Below are positions 38,273 to 49,883 of a stretch of DNA of 64,000 nucleotides, piece after piece. The position numbers and the translations under genes are program-made. Each line of letters starts with the position of its first letter. Positions within the stretch are counted from its first letter, which is position 1. The DNA is from Heterobasidion occidentale. Lineage: Eukaryota; Basidiomycota; Agaricomycetes; Russulales; Bondarzewiaceae. The DNA is taken from assembly GCA_039111635.1 (NCBI GenBank), contig JBCAQO010000003.1, positions 2,480,001-2,544,000 of the forward strand, written 5' to 3'. The notes beneath the pieces were generated by a model, which had not been told where the DNA came from, did no database searches, and saw nothing but the letters and a program-made list of their open reading frames with translations.

Positions 38273-40149
38273 TCAGTCAGATACAACAGCAGCGGACGCG
38301 ATGCTGACGGGGGGCTCCCTCTTCGGCGCAGGGCCCCCAAGGGTCCTGACGATCCTGGAGATGGCGTCGCCCGATATGACCGGCCGGCTGCCGTGTCGCG
38401 CGTGTCGCACGCCCAGCGCCGACGGCGGCGAAGACTGCGTGCGCGCATGCTGCAGCGCGCCCTGGCTGGGCGTGGATGCACCCGACTGCGACATCCGGGC
38501 GACGCCCCCCGCGTGGAGCTGTCGCTCGAGCGTGCGCGACCGGCCGTGCGCGGGGTTGAACGCGGACGGGGCAGCGGGCGGGGGTGAGATGGATGCGAGG
38601 CTGCTGATGGCTGGCTCGGAGGCTATCGATTTCGGCGCGTGGATGGACGCCTCGAGCCCTGGCCGTGCGGTGTCGGCCTGGGGAACGGGGTCCACAGAAG
38701 GCTGGGGGGTTCGACCTTCGGTTCCACGTGAGCGGTGGGCGCGTGGATGGAATCGGCGAGCCCTGCGTCAGCAGGTGCGGTCCTGCGAGGTGGAGAAGCT
38801 GCGGGGGGCGGTACGGTAGGTTTAGGTGGTAGAAGATGATGCGTGGAAGGCCCGTTGGAAAGGGTGGATGGGTGAGGCGCACTCGGGCCATTTCGACGGG
38901 GAGACTTGGGTCCCGTAGAGTCGAACGGGCTCACGGGCTTCGGGGGAAGGGAGGGGTGCAGAGGCAGGCGTGGAGAGAGTTTGGCCGTCGAGAGTGCAGG
39001 AGGCTTCGTCGAGCGACCATTGTCCAGATTGGGAGAGCGGGGAACCGGAGACAATCGTCCACCGTTGGACCTCGAAGCGCCATTCGGTCCACTGGCACCA
39101 AGGCGACCATTGCCCCTGGGCCCGGGGATAGCAGCAGGTAAGAGATTCGGAGACGACCTCGCCGCGTCCACGACGGGCGATTTGGCCCTCTCGTCCGGGA
39201 TCGGCAGCTGCTTCAGCGAGTCGTCGAGGATAGGAGACATGAGCTCCAGCTTCCCCGCGTCGCTCGCGCTCGTCGGGAGCGTGCCGGAGGAGGCCGCCGT
39301 GGACGTGATGCCCCAGTCGTCCAAGTCGGGCAACGTGTCGTCGTCGTCCCCCGCCCAATCGAGGTGGCTGCCCGGCGTCGTGGGCCTGTTCTCCATCGCC
39401 ATCGCGCGCGCGCGCTCCACCAAGCTGTCTATATGCGACTTGATGTCGAACGTGGCCACGGTAGGGTCGGCCGATAGGTGGGGCGGGGCGTCTTTGGAGC
39501 TGCGCGGAGATGAGGGCCCCGAGAAGGCCTTGGGTTTCTGCGTCTGCGCCCGCGTCGTGGGCGGCGGGGGGTCTACCGATAAGCGTGGCTTGGGCATGGA
39601 CGTCGAGGACTTTGGTTGGTGAGAGCGTTTGCGGCGGCCTGATGTACGTGGCGAGGGGCTCGTCGCCGTGGAGGAGGGTGGGTTGAACGAGTTTGCGGTG
39701 GGGGAGGCAGGCTCGATGGTGAGCGAGGGGAGCTTGCGCGCAGCTGGCTGCAAGGAAGCACGCCTGGACGCAGGCTTGGGCTTATTAGGGAGGTCCTTGG
39801 TCGACATGGACGATGGGTTTGCTGTGGACGTGCTCTTGTCAGTGGAGGCGGGTGTGCTAGGAGCCGCAGGGGAGGATGTCTCGGTCTTGACACGATGGGC
39901 CAAATCTGCTGGCCTGGGGGCGGTGTCAGAGGGGTCCCTCCTTCCGCCGAGTCCACCGGAATATGCAGCACCCCCACCGACCCTGCTGCCCGCACGCCCC
40001 CCTCTGCCCCGTTCAGCGCCCCGTGCGCCTCGGCCGTGTCGGCTGAACCCGCGGAACGCAGAGCTGCCGTCGGCACGGCCCCAATCCGACGCGCGTGCGT
40101 TGAGCGGGTCTGAGGAGAGCTGGGGCGGACGGGAGGACAGGGAGGCCAT
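38273..40149 (-). CDS. Ser/Pro-rich intrinsically disordered protein of unknown function (frame break near C-terminus)
   Basis: Begins MASLSSRPPQLSSDPLNAR. An RGG-like patch (RGARGAERGRGGRAG) follows, then long Ser/Pro/Thr stretches. One more ordered acidic segment is visible (ATFDIKSHIDSLVERARAM to DLDDWGITST). I recognise no domain. The first frame stops at 38623, but the overlapping next frame continues with similar composition to 38273 (SGDAISRIVRTLGGPAPK). The switch falls at a run of six C (38704-38709 on the plus strand as G). One extra base there would make a single protein of about 625 residues. No intron with normal signals explains it. Either a sequencing deletion or a real frameshift. 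Confidence 0.6.
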
Positions 40150-40503
40150 GTGGGAGGATCAGAGCGCGGGCACGGTATCGCGCGATGCTGGGGGCTGCAC
40201 ATTTATGCATGTGGGACGTAAACTTCGTGCTGTGCGCAGGAACGAAGAGAGCCCGTACCGAGGTAAGTTCAGCCGTTCGACGCCTGCAAAAGCGACAGAG
40301 CAGTGTCCGTTCGACGGCTGCGAATGAGAGGTGTATATAGGTGGAGGATAGGGATGCGAGGAAGAGTAGCAGGTGTGATATACGGCTAAGAGGAGCTGTG
40401 GCCAGCCACACGGGGATACCAAACAGCTGTAATCAGTCCGGGTGGCGCCGCCGCAGAGCACTGCACCTGTAAGTCCTATCGCATCGCCTCCAACTAGCCA
40501 GCC
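40150..40503. promoter_or_regulatory. divergent promoter: disordered protein / SmG
   Basis: 354 bases between opposite start codons. A TATA-like GTATATAGG is near 40332. It is the only promoter space for both genes. Confidence 0.4.
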
Positions 40504-40889
40504 ATGTCGAAAGCATCCCAGCCAGAGCTCAAAAAGGTGCGTTCCTCCGTCCGGCAGCGTCTGCCCAGGCGCTCACCCCACCCACGACCGCTGCAGTTCA
40601 TGGACAAGAAGCTTTTCGTCCACCTCCAGGGCGGCCGCAAGGTCAGCGGCACCCTGCGCGGCTACGATCTTTTCCTCAACCTCGTCATCGACGACGCGTT
40701 CGAGGAGACCACCCCCGCACAAAAGCACCCCATCGGCACCGTCGTGCGTCCCTCGCTCGCCCCTTCTTTCCCGTCCGTCTCCCGTCACCTTTGCTGACTC
40801 GCGTTGCCCCCGCCGCGGCGCATCTATCTCTCTAGGTCATCCGCGGCAACAGCGTCACATCGATGGAGACGCTCGAGGCCATCCGATAG
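40504..40889 (+). CDS. SNRPG: small nuclear ribonucleoprotein SmG
   Basis: Exons 40504-40536, 40597-40743, 40836-40889; 77 residues, the normal SmG length. Sm1 motif: [20 protein letters not shown], then [16 protein letters not shown]. Sm2 motif: [14 protein letters not shown]. SmG is one of seven proteins forming the ring on U1, U2, U4 and U5 snRNAs. Two snRNA genes lie within 5 kb on either side. The first exon codes only [11 protein letters not shown], so simple ORF scans miss the true N-terminus. Confidence 0.95.
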
Positions 40890-41555
40890 TATTCAACTCA
40901 GGGGGTCGTGTTTGAGTAACTATACGAGCTGTATGAGGCTGTGGAGGCGGTCGTGCTTGTATTTTCTGCCGGTAGGCTCTTTGTCGCTGTGTCATCAATT
41001 CCATCCCTCGCATTCGCATCGACATCTTTCGCTGCGCTGCGTCGCCCTGTTGTCCATCCGCCCTTCTCCATCTTGCAAGCGACTGCGATGTCCGCTGCAA
41101 CGGAACGGCTGTCTCTTCTTCAGATGATCTGCCGACAGGGATCCATCATGACCGAATCCTCATCATCGTCCTTGCCATGTCGACGCATTATGTATGTGAT
41201 CGCGAGGAGATGCGAGGCTGCACGTACAACATGCATGATGAGACGCTTACCGTAGCAAAGTTGCCTCCCCATTTGATCTCTTACTCCGTACAGACACAAG
41301 ATACGGTCGATCCGCGTAGCACACGACATTTCATAGAAACAAATTTCTCAGAACACTCAAACGTATATACATGATCATGAATGAAACATCGAACACAACT
41401 GGAGCCCTCTTTTCCAACAACTCCTACGATTTTTGTGAAACACCCGTGAGAACCCAAAACCAAAAAACCACAACCACAACCCAACCCGCCCCGCCTCATC
41501 TCAGATACTAATGTCTTGAGGTTAGGGTTAGCCCCCCAGCGCGCCAAAAGAAAAG
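40890..41555. other. intergenic, no gene seen
   Basis: 3' flank of SmG and 3' flank of U1. Contains one GGTTAGGGTTAG at about 41520-41531 and an A/C-rich stretch (41440-41490). Confidence 0.45.
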
Positions 41556-41731
41556 GGGCCCACCCAGCCAGAGTGGCCAAAGCGGGACAAGCCAAATATT
41601 TAGACAGTGCATGCACCGAAGCACATACAAACCACAGGTTCCCCCTGGGGACAGGGTCGCCGTGCTATGGGAGGCTCCCATGGCCCACGAACTCGGGTCC
41701 GTGAAGGAGCTCATGCCGTCAAGGTAAGTAT
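41556..41731 (-). ncRNA. U1: U1 spliceosomal snRNA
   Basis: Minus strand, 5' end at about 41731. It starts AUACUUACCUUGACGGCAUG: the first nine bases are the invariant U1 sequence that pairs with 5' splice sites, and GGCAUGAG resembles fission-yeast stem I. A hairpin with a UUCG loop (GUAUGUGC-UUCG-GUGCAUGC) precedes a Sm site (AAUAUUUGG, 41592-41600). A strong terminal hairpin (CCCGCUUUGGCCA / UGGCUGGGUGGG) ends the RNA near 41556, matching the U1 plan of stems I-III, Sm site and stem IV. A TATA box lies about 30 bases upstream. Called from motifs and fold by eye; internal stems were not computed. Confidence 0.85.
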
Positions 41732-41757
41732 GAGGATATACAGGTGTAGAGGGGCGG

Positions 41758-41767
41758 CGTTATATAC
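41758..41767 (-). promoter_or_regulatory. TATA box of the U1 gene
   Basis: CGTATATAAC on the minus strand, 27-36 bases before the U1 5' end. Confidence 0.6.
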
Positions 41768-42527
41768 GCTGGGCAGCGCGCACGGACCAAGTGCGTTTGG
41801 GCGCGGTCGCGGGGGTGGTGACGCGGTCACATGGACTTGCACGGATCAGGGCTCCGAGACGCTCCGGCGGTACCAGCATCACGAAGGGTTACAAAGGCCA
41901 CGAGACGGCTGCCTCCTTGCGAACTTGAATACTCATCTCCGTCCTGCCCGTCCTCCGAGACATCACGAAACGGACGGTGCCCTTGACCTCGCCACCGTCG
42001 ATCACACATCCTAGCATCCACCCACAACAACAAAACATCACAGCAGTATCTATTCGCACAGTAACCACGTATATGCGCTCTCGTAGCCTGACAGTAGCCT
42101 GAAAATAACTTAAACAACCAGCATGCATACAAGCATCTGCAAAGGGATCGAGAGACAGAAAAAAAAATACACGCATGTGATGGATTGTAGAAATGGCACA
42201 TGGGAGGGGAGGGGAGATGATCAAAAACAAACACATCGAACATTGTTGTGTATATGTGTGGATGCAGGGATGGATGCACATGACGACGTCGTTGAATGTA
42301 GAGTACGATATTGGTCGTGGGTCGTTGGTACAGGCGGGCGTAAAGACAAGACAGGGGGCAGTGGGCGGCATTGATACAGCGGCATTATGTGTACTAGGCG
42401 TGTGTTCGGATGGAGAAAGGCGGAGGCGAGCGTCGGCGGAGTGCGCGTCACGTAGTGCGCGTAGAAAAACCGCGTCGATGGGAAGAGGGTGGAGGAAAAA
42501 GCGAAACGGGCGAACGAACGGCGGGCA
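41768..42527. other. intergenic, no gene seen
   Basis: Upstream of U1 and downstream of the kinase gene. Several 70-175-codon frames on both strands lack motifs. Confidence 0.45.
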
Positions 42528-44992
42528 TCACAAATGCATCGGGCTCTGCGGCGCATCGATCGTGCCCGGGTCTGGCACAGCAGCGTGCCGCACGAGCGGG
42601 CTCTCGCCGTCCACCCCGCGCTTATGCCTGCGCCCCAGCAAAGTCGCGCCGTCGAGCCTGAGCTCGAACCCTGCGCGATTCGACCGCCTCGGCGCGTCCC
42701 GCTGCCCCGCGCGCCCGTCGTAGATCTCCTTCGACGGCTCGACCGCCGCACCGTCCACGTGGTCGTGGTCCTCGTCCTCGTCCTCGTCGTCCTCGTTCAG
42801 TCCGCCGAGGAGCCCCGCCATGCCGGCGCCGCCGCGGCCCTTGTATGCGCGCCGCCGCGCGCCCTCTTCCTCCATCCGATGCACGGCATACGTGATGTCG
42901 AACGCCTCCTTCAGCGTCGCGAGACCCGGAGAGCGACCGTCACGCCCGCCGCGGGCAGAGTACAACAACGGGGAGTCTATGGGCATTCCCACAATCCTGG
43001 GTGTGGGCGGGGGAGGAGGGGCCGGAGCAGCGTTGCACCAGGGATGAGCGAGGAACTCGTCGATGGTGTATCGCTGAGCGGGGTCGATGCAGAGCAAGTG
43101 CGTGATGAGGTCTTTGGCTGCACACGGGAATCAACAAGGGCTTCGAAATTGCCATATGAAATGTACTTACCCGACGAGCTGATATCATCCCACCAAGGGC
43201 TCAAGAACGTGTAATACCCCCGAGCGACCTTTTCCGTGAGGACGTTGATGCTCTCGTCGTAGAACGGCGGGAACCCGCAGAGAAGCGTGTACAACACGCA
43301 TCCCATCGCCCACATGTCGACGCTCTTCGAGTACCGCTCGTCCTTGACGATCTCAGGCGCGGTGTAACCGACCGTTCCGCATGGCGTCATCGTCTCCTCG
43401 TTCCACACGACCTTGGACAGACCGAAGTCGGCGATCTTGACGCGCCCGATACCCCCACCTCCGACGCCGGGTATGAATTCGCCTTCGTCCTCTTTATCTT
43501 CGTCGTACTGCCGTTGCACGGGGTGCTTGGAGGGAATGATGGGTATGCGCTCGAAGAGCAAGTTTTCGGGCTTGATGTCCCTGCGGCGAGAATGAGCGTC
43601 GACGTAGCTTGCATGCGCACCGCAAACGACGTACCGATGAACGACACCGCGCTCTTCGTGCAGATATCTGATGCCGTGCGCGACCTGGAGGATGACGTGT
43701 CTCGCAAGGTTCTCGCTAAAGTACGTGAGCTTGACGATCTGATGGAACAGTTCGCCGCCCTCCAACACTGATCGCGGGGATCAACAGAGAGAAGCGGGGA
43801 CGGCAAGGGGAAGCCTCACGTTCCAGGACCAAGAAATAATGCTCCTGCGATTCAGAGAAGGAGAGGAGCTTGACGACCGAGGGGTGGCTCGTCGTCCGCA
43901 TGATCTGGACCTCTGGACGGGCGGACAAGCGAGCGCGCGCGCACCTGGTCAGGCGACGAGCGGAGCAAGGGCGGAGGCGACGTTACCTTTGAGGATGTTT
44001 GCGCGCTGCGAACCGAGAAGCGGGTCAGACACACGGTGGGTGAGACAACGGTCGAGATTTTAAAAGCGAAGAGAGAAAAGGGACGGGACGGGGGACGAGA
44101 GGCGAACTGCACCTCTGTGACGCGCGGTTTCTTTTTAAACCGGGGGTTCAGATGCTTGTCGTCGGCCTTGAGAGGGCGGACGAGCACGCGATCACGGTAT
44201 CACGGGCGACATGGCGAGGCTGAGGTCAGAGGAGGGAAGGAAAGCGAGCGAGCGAGAGAGAGAGAGAGAGAGGCGGGGCGGGGGAGCGGGAGAGGACACT
44301 GACCTGGGTCGTGGTGAGCTCGTACTTGCGGACGACCTTGACTGCGTGGGCGAGACGGGGCCGCGTGAGTGCAGCACGCGAGAAGCACTTCCCGAAACGG
44401 ACGCACCTGCGACTTTCTTTCCCGAAGCGAGGTCGAGGGCCTTGTACACGTTCGAAAACGCGCCGCTAGATAGGGGCCATCGCGGCGTGAGATCCGCGCG
44501 ATCGATGAAGAAAAGAAGGCGGGAAGGCGGGGCGGGCGGGAAAACGAACGCACTCTCCCATTTTGACGACGAGCTGGAAGCGCTCGAGGCCCTTGTACTG
44601 CGGCATCTTGTCCTTGGCCTCGCGCTCTTCCTGGACGATCTGTTCCACCTCGCGGGCGTATTGCTGGGACTTGTTCTGGGATTGGGACGGGGGTGGTTGT
44701 GGAGCGGCTGCGGGCTCCTGCGTCTGCTGCTGATGGTGCCGGTGCTCATGGCGGGGCTGTGCCTGGTGCTGAGCGCGGTGATGAGAAGACTTGTCGGGAG
44801 GAGGGTTTGCAGAGGCGGTCGAGAGGAGGAGGAGGAGGAGGACAGCTCTGTGTCCTTGTGATTATGGCCCTTGCCATGTCTGATGAGATCTGGAAGAGAA
44901 CCGAAGGGTGAGTTCGTAAATGATGGATTAGCGATGATAAGAGGAAAGAAGGCACTCTTAAACGCGTCGACGACGGCAACGCCTGGAGGCAT
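42528..44992 (-). CDS. SRK1: SRK1/RCK2-like MAPK-activated protein kinase (apparent frame break in exon 2)
   Basis: Minus-strand exons: 44992-44956, 44889-44554, 44465-44407, 44341-44304, 44166-44113, 44005-43987, 43912-43820, 43767-43635, 43580-43171, 43117-42528. Kinase landmarks: GDGAFSNVYKALDL (Gly loop), VAVKVVRK (catalytic Lys), ANILKEVQIMR, GELFHQIVKLTYFSE, VVHRDIKPEN, KIADFGLSKV, CGTVGYTAPEI, DMWAMGCVLY. This matches fission-yeast Srk1/budding-yeast Rck2, kinases activated by the stress MAPK. An acidic and basic tail follows. The N-terminal 110 residues are uncertain: the MPPGVAVVDAF start and the His/Gln-rich stretch before EQIVQEEREAKDK lie in different frames, meeting at a TCC repeat (44819-44842). 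An alternative acceptor could avoid this but gives an odd Leu run. Confidence 0.85.
44250..44275 (-). repeat. GA/CT microsatellite in a kinase intron
   Basis: GAGCGAGC followed by a run of GA, inside the 137-nt intron 44167-44303. Confidence 0.8.
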
Positions 44993-45278
44993 GGCGAGGA
45001 AGCTGGGAAGGGTGTGGGGCGGTGAGAGGGTGTGTGGGAGGGTGTGGGGACGGAGAGCGGATGGAGCGGGGGTTGCTGGGTATGGCCGACGAGAAAAGCA
45101 AAGGGACGCGGGCGTTTGGATTGAGACGGACCGCCCGCTGTTTTGCAGACCTGGCCCTGACGTCACCGCCCTCGCCGTACGTCATCCTGTTGTTCACCCA
45201 CTCCCACAAGCTCCCACAAAACGTCATCCTGAGCTAGCTTGGATACACAGCCGGCATATACAACTGGCGTCGTCCCAA

Positions 45279-47417
45279 CTAGGTTACTCTACCAGCATCC
45301 CTCACGACCGCTCCCCGCCGCTCGTGCCTGTCCGCAACCCAGTCCCCCCGCCGCCCCACCGAGTCCGGCGTCCCCACCGGCGTGCCACGCTCCACGTCCT
45401 GCCACGAAGCCGCCGGCGACTGCGGCGGCGTCCTCACCAGCAACAATCGCTACACAGCACGCAATCATAATCCCATTCAGACCGTGAAGAGTGAAGAGAG
45501 CGTCTCAAAGACACAAGCAACGCACCTGTGCGGGCGAAACGCCCACGAGGCTCAGCGAGCTCGGCCTCGGCCTGAGCACCGGCACCACCCTGCTCACGAC
45601 CGCAGCCTCTCGCCGGCCTCTCCTCGGCCCCCCCTGCACCACACCCGCGTCACCGGCCGCCCCCTCGCCCCCCTCGCCCTCGCCCGCCCCCTCCCCTGGC
45701 ACAGACGGCTGCCACGCGATGACCCACACCCCCGCAAACGTCGCCCCGCACCCGTACAGGAACGTCACGAACTGGTGGAACTTCGCCCGCCGGAAGTCCC
45801 CGTAGAGGATCGCGGAGCCCAGGATCGCGGACAGGTTGAACAGCACGAACTGGATCGGGATCACCACCTACACGCGGTCAGCCCCGCGACCCGCTACAGT
45901 GAGAGGAACGGCGCGCGCGGGGACGCACCTTGCTGTCGTAGCGCATCAGCGCGCGGTTCAGGTATTGATCTGGCCGACGCCGGTTCCGATCAGATCTGAA
46001 CGCGCTCTCTCAGCGCGATGCGGCAGAGACGGGCGAGGGGCGGGAGGGCGCACCGCTAGGATAGGATACGTGATCCACTCTGCGAACATCTCCATGTATT
46101 CCATCGTAAGCAGCGTCGACACGCCCTTTGTCGCGAGCACCGTGAACCCGCCTGTCGAGACACACACGCACACACGAGCAAAAGTAAGACCTCGTCTGAG
46201 CACAACGCGAGCCCGAACGCACCGAAGAGCGCGCAGAGCCCGATGTCCACGAGGACCCACTCGCCGCGCTCCGACAAGCCGGCGAGGACGACGGCGCCGA
46301 CGGCGTAGACGACGGAGTACACGATGAAGATGCGCTGCTTCACGGCCTCGAGCAGCGCCGCGGGCGGGAGGCGCGTGTCGGACGGGTTGGACGAGAGCAC
46401 GACGGTCACCGCGCCGACGATGGCGAGCAAGATGCCCAGCAGATCGCGCTGGTCCCGCGCGACGACAACGACGTGTGGTCAGGCACGAGCCAGCGACGGG
46501 ACGGAGGGACTACGGTGCGGAAGCGCTCGCCCAGGAGCAGCGGGGCGAAGAGGCAGTTCGCGATGAGCGCGAACTGGGGCGCGTCACGGATACGCATGGT
46601 CACTGTCAACGGTCGATGGATCGCACGCGGGGGACGCACCGTGCCTAGGGGCGCGACGATGGACGCGGGCGCGAACGCGTACGAGATGAAGTTGCCCAGC
46701 TCGCCGACGTTCATGAGCAGGAACCCGGACCACCTGCGCGCGCGCGCGCACACACTCAACATCGGACGCGCAGCCACGAACCGCGAAGAGGCGAGCGGAC
46801 GCACCACAGCTTCGACTTGAGATAATCGGACTCGTTCCCCTCGTCCCCATTGGCATCCTTGCCCGCGCGCTTCTTCCCGCCCGCAGCGCCGCGTTCCCAT
46901 TCGCCGTGCCCCGCCCCTTCTGCCCCGCGCCGACCGCGTCCGTCTCCCAACGCAACACCGCGCCGAACGCCCGCCGCGCCCGTCCCTTTCCCTTACCGGC
47001 GGCGGCGGCGGCGGCGGCGCCCGCGAGCTGCGAGTTCCGCCGCGGGCCGAGCGGGACCTCCTCGACGATCGCGCCGTACGTCCGCGGCGCAGCGACGGGC
47101 GCAGGGTACTCGGTGCTCGAGAGCGACGGCGACGGCGAGGCCGCGCGGAGCGGCACGAGCAGATCCGTCTCGGACGCCTCCCCCGCGTCGCCGTCGTGCT
47201 CCTGGATCCCATCGGCGCGCGCGCCGGGGTCCGAGCCAGCGAGCATCTCGCGCCCGCGCGCGGCGCGCTCGCGCTCGAGGCGGCGGTGGGCGAGCTTCTG
47301 GAGGTTGAGGGCGAGGCTGATGAGGACGTTGCCGGCGACGGCGACGGCGATGCCTGCTGCGGTGGCGCTGGAGAGCTCTGGCCATTCGACGTCGATGCCC
47401 CGTATTGAGGGCGGCAT
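45279..47417 (-). CDS. NIPA-family magnesium transporter (frame trouble in one exon)
   Basis: Minus-strand exons: 47417-46997, 46919-46805, 46733-46640, 46573-46514, 46448-46223, 46151-46054, 45995-45929, 45867-45526, 45449-45279. Nine or so hydrophobic segments and NIPA motifs are visible: NVLISLALNLQKLAH, WWSGFLLMNVGELGNF, YAFAPASIVAPLGT, GFTVLATKGVSTLL, TGVGQI, YLNRALMRYDSK, VVIPIQFVLFNLSAI. NIPA proteins are divalent-cation (Mg2+) transporters of plasma or endosomal membranes. A long charged loop sits between TM1 and TM2, and a hydrophilic tail follows the last TM. The 67-nt exon 45929-45995 does not keep frame: two bases appear to be missing, one at QI/YL (45965-45966). Divergent from SEC12 by 181 bases. 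Confidence 0.82.
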
Positions 47418-47598
47418 TGTGGGCGGCGGGGAGGCGAGTGCACGAGAGTGGGGACGGATGAGGGAATGCTAGCTGCGAGGGGATAGTTATACTGTATGGA
47501 GGGGTGCAGGCGGAGAGCGATCGCAGGTTCCCACGGGCCATAAAGCAGACAGCCTCCGCGCACAGCAGACCTGACAGACACCCGCACCGACTGCTCGC
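47418..47598. promoter_or_regulatory. divergent promoter NIPA / SEC12
   Basis: 181 bases between opposite start codons; no other promoter space is available for either gene. Confidence 0.45.
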
Positions 47599-49662
47599 AT
47601 GCGGGCCCGACACGTAGCACACGCCGTCCCCGCCTTCCCCGTCTACTCCGCCGCCTTCCTCTCCCCCTCAGAGCTCATCCTCGGCGGCGGCGGCGGCTCC
47701 TCAAAGAGCGGCATCAAGAACAAGCTCGTGCGTGGCCCCTGCCCCTCCCCTCGTTCGCTCACAGACGACGCCGTGCCCATCGCGACAGAGGCTGTACCAC
47801 GTCGATGAATTCCTCTCCATGAAGCTCGCTGACGAGCTCGAGCTCGACGCCGGCGAGGACGCCCCGATGAGCATCGCCGTCGACCCTTCGGTGCGCACCC
47901 CCCTTCCCCTCGTGCCTCGCGCACCCGGCCCACGCGAACCTGACGACGACCCGCACGACCGCGACGCAGACCCGCATCCTCGTGTGCGGCATCAACAGCT
48001 CGGCGGAGAAGATGGAGAGCGGCGAGAACCAGAACTGCCGCCTGTACGCCGTCGGCGGCACCCAGTGCGTGTCCCTCCCTCCCTCTCCCTCCCCCTCATA
48101 CGCACGCGCGTGGATCCCCGTCCTAACCCCGCAGCGCCCCTCTCTTCGCTCGTCTCGTCACCCACCGCGACCGATCTCGCGCGCTGTTCCTGCCTTCTCT
48201 CTCGCAGGATTAAGCCCCTCACCGCGCTGGGCACCCTCAAGTCGGACGACCCGGAAGACTACCAGGTCCGCACCGCCCTCTCCCCGCTCTCCGCGCGCGC
48301 GCGCATGCTGATCCGGTCGCACACAGCGCGTGACGACGGTCTCCCCGGACGGCCGCTACGTCGCCGTTGCCGGCACACACGACGTGAGCCCCCCCCTCGT
48401 CGGCCTCGTGCTCACGCTCACGATCGCACCCGCGCGCGCAGCTCACCGTGCTCAGCCTCCCGTCCCTGGCCCCGCTCGGCACCCGCCTCGAGAAGGACGA
48501 GATCTACGACGTCGCCTTCTCTCCCACCTCCGTGCGCCCCTCTCTCTCCCCTCCCCCTCCCTCTCCCTCCCCGTCGCCAGCCCGCGCGACGGCGCACGCA
48601 CCGCGGCTGACCAGTGCAGGTCATCGTCGCGACGACGGCCAACCTCCAGATTTACGCGCTCCCGCCCCACGACGACGCGACGACGCCGACGAGTCCGAAA
48701 CGGAAACAGGCGCGTCGAAGGGCAAGGGCAAGGGCAAGGCAAGGGCAAGGGCAAGGCTGAAGGCAGGCCCGCCGCGGCGCCGCTCAAGCACCTCCGCACC
48801 GTCGAGCGGCCGAAGCTCCCCGGCGGCGAGCCCCAGAGCGCCTTCCGCGCCGCCCGGTACGCCCCTCCCCTCTTCCCTCCTCTTCCTCCCCTCTTCCTCC
48901 CCTCTTCCTCCTCCTCGAGCGGGGCACGGCTAAGCGCGCGCCGCGGCAGGTTCAACCCGCAGGATCCGCGCGCGCTCTACACGGTCATCAACACCGCGCC
49001 GGCGCGCGGGAAGGGCGCGCGGGGCGCGAGGGGCGCAAAGGCGGCGCCGAGGCGCGCGTATGTCGTCAAGTGGGACGCGGAGGCGTGGACGGTCGAGAAG
49101 GTGAAGAAGGTCGGGGATAAGGGCGTCACGTCGTTCGACGTCAGGTGCGTGTGCGCGCGTGCGGCGCGGCGTGGTTTGATCTGGCGTGCGTGCTGACGAT
49201 GCGTGTGGGGGTGGGGGTGGTGTAGCGCGAACGGGAGGTGGCTCGCGTATGGGTCGTCGGATTTTACGATCGGGCTGCTGGACGCGCAGACGCTCACGGT
49301 CAGTCGCGCGCCCCGTCGCCTCTCACCCGCTGACGCCCCCTTCTCTCCCTCCCTGATGCTCGGGCAGCCGCTCCTCTCGATCCTCAAAGCGCACGAGTTC
49401 CCGTCCACAACGCTCCGCTTCAACCCGTCCTCGCGGCTGCTCGTCTCGGGGAGCGCGGACAACACCGTGCGCATGATCGCCGTGCCCGAGACGCTCGGCG
49501 ACAGCGGTGCGTGCTCCTGCTCGCGTTCTCGTCTCCTGTGCGCGGCGCTCGCTGACGCGTCGCGGTTGCGCAGCGTGGGGGATGTACTTCGTGCTCCTCA
49601 TGGCGGTGTTCGTCGTGCTCTTCGCGCTCGCCCTCCAGCTCTTCGTCGTCGGCGCGCTCTGA
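47599..49662 (+). CDS. SEC12: SEC12/PREB guanine-nucleotide exchange factor for Sar1 (two frame breaks)
   Basis: Exons 47599-47727, 47789-47890, 47970-48064, 48208-48265, 48327-48383, 48442-48531, 48620-48856, 48950-49144, 49226-49298, 49368-49506, 49574-49662. It begins with the Sec12 beta-propeller: FPVYSAAFLSPSELILGGGG, then SSKSGIKNKLRLYHV, the K-loop region that binds Sar1. WD-like blades follow (TTVSPDGRYVAVAGTHD; LAYGSSDFTIGLLD; LVSGSADNTVRMI). One C-terminal transmembrane helix (MYFVLLMAVFVVLFALALQL) anchors it in the ER, where it starts COPII coat assembly. Exon 7 needs one extra base in a GAC repeat (48671-48684) and one in a GGGCAA repeat (48736-48741) to link its two halves. Confidence 0.85.
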
Positions 49663-49883
49663 GCGACCGCAGCGCGTGGCCTAGGATTGGGATGTGTGCG
49701 GCGCGTTGCGTTCGGCGTTGGAGCTGATAGTCATAGCACCTTGTTTTTCTGTTCTTTTTCAATGGGACCATCGCAGAATACGTCTCACGCCCGAGCGTCT
49801 CGGTTGCATTCGGCCGCGCCCCCATATCGTCGATACGATAGAGACAACTTCTAAGCTATTATACACTGGATGCGGGGAGCTAC

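Noticed and set aside
41520..41531. GGTTAGGGTTAG as an interstitial telomere repeat
   Set aside because: Only two units; too short to mean anything and adjacent to the U1 3' end.
45996..46053. Reading through the NIPA intron as coding sequence
   Set aside because: It keeps frame but inserts an Arg/Pro-rich stretch between membrane segments where relatives have none.
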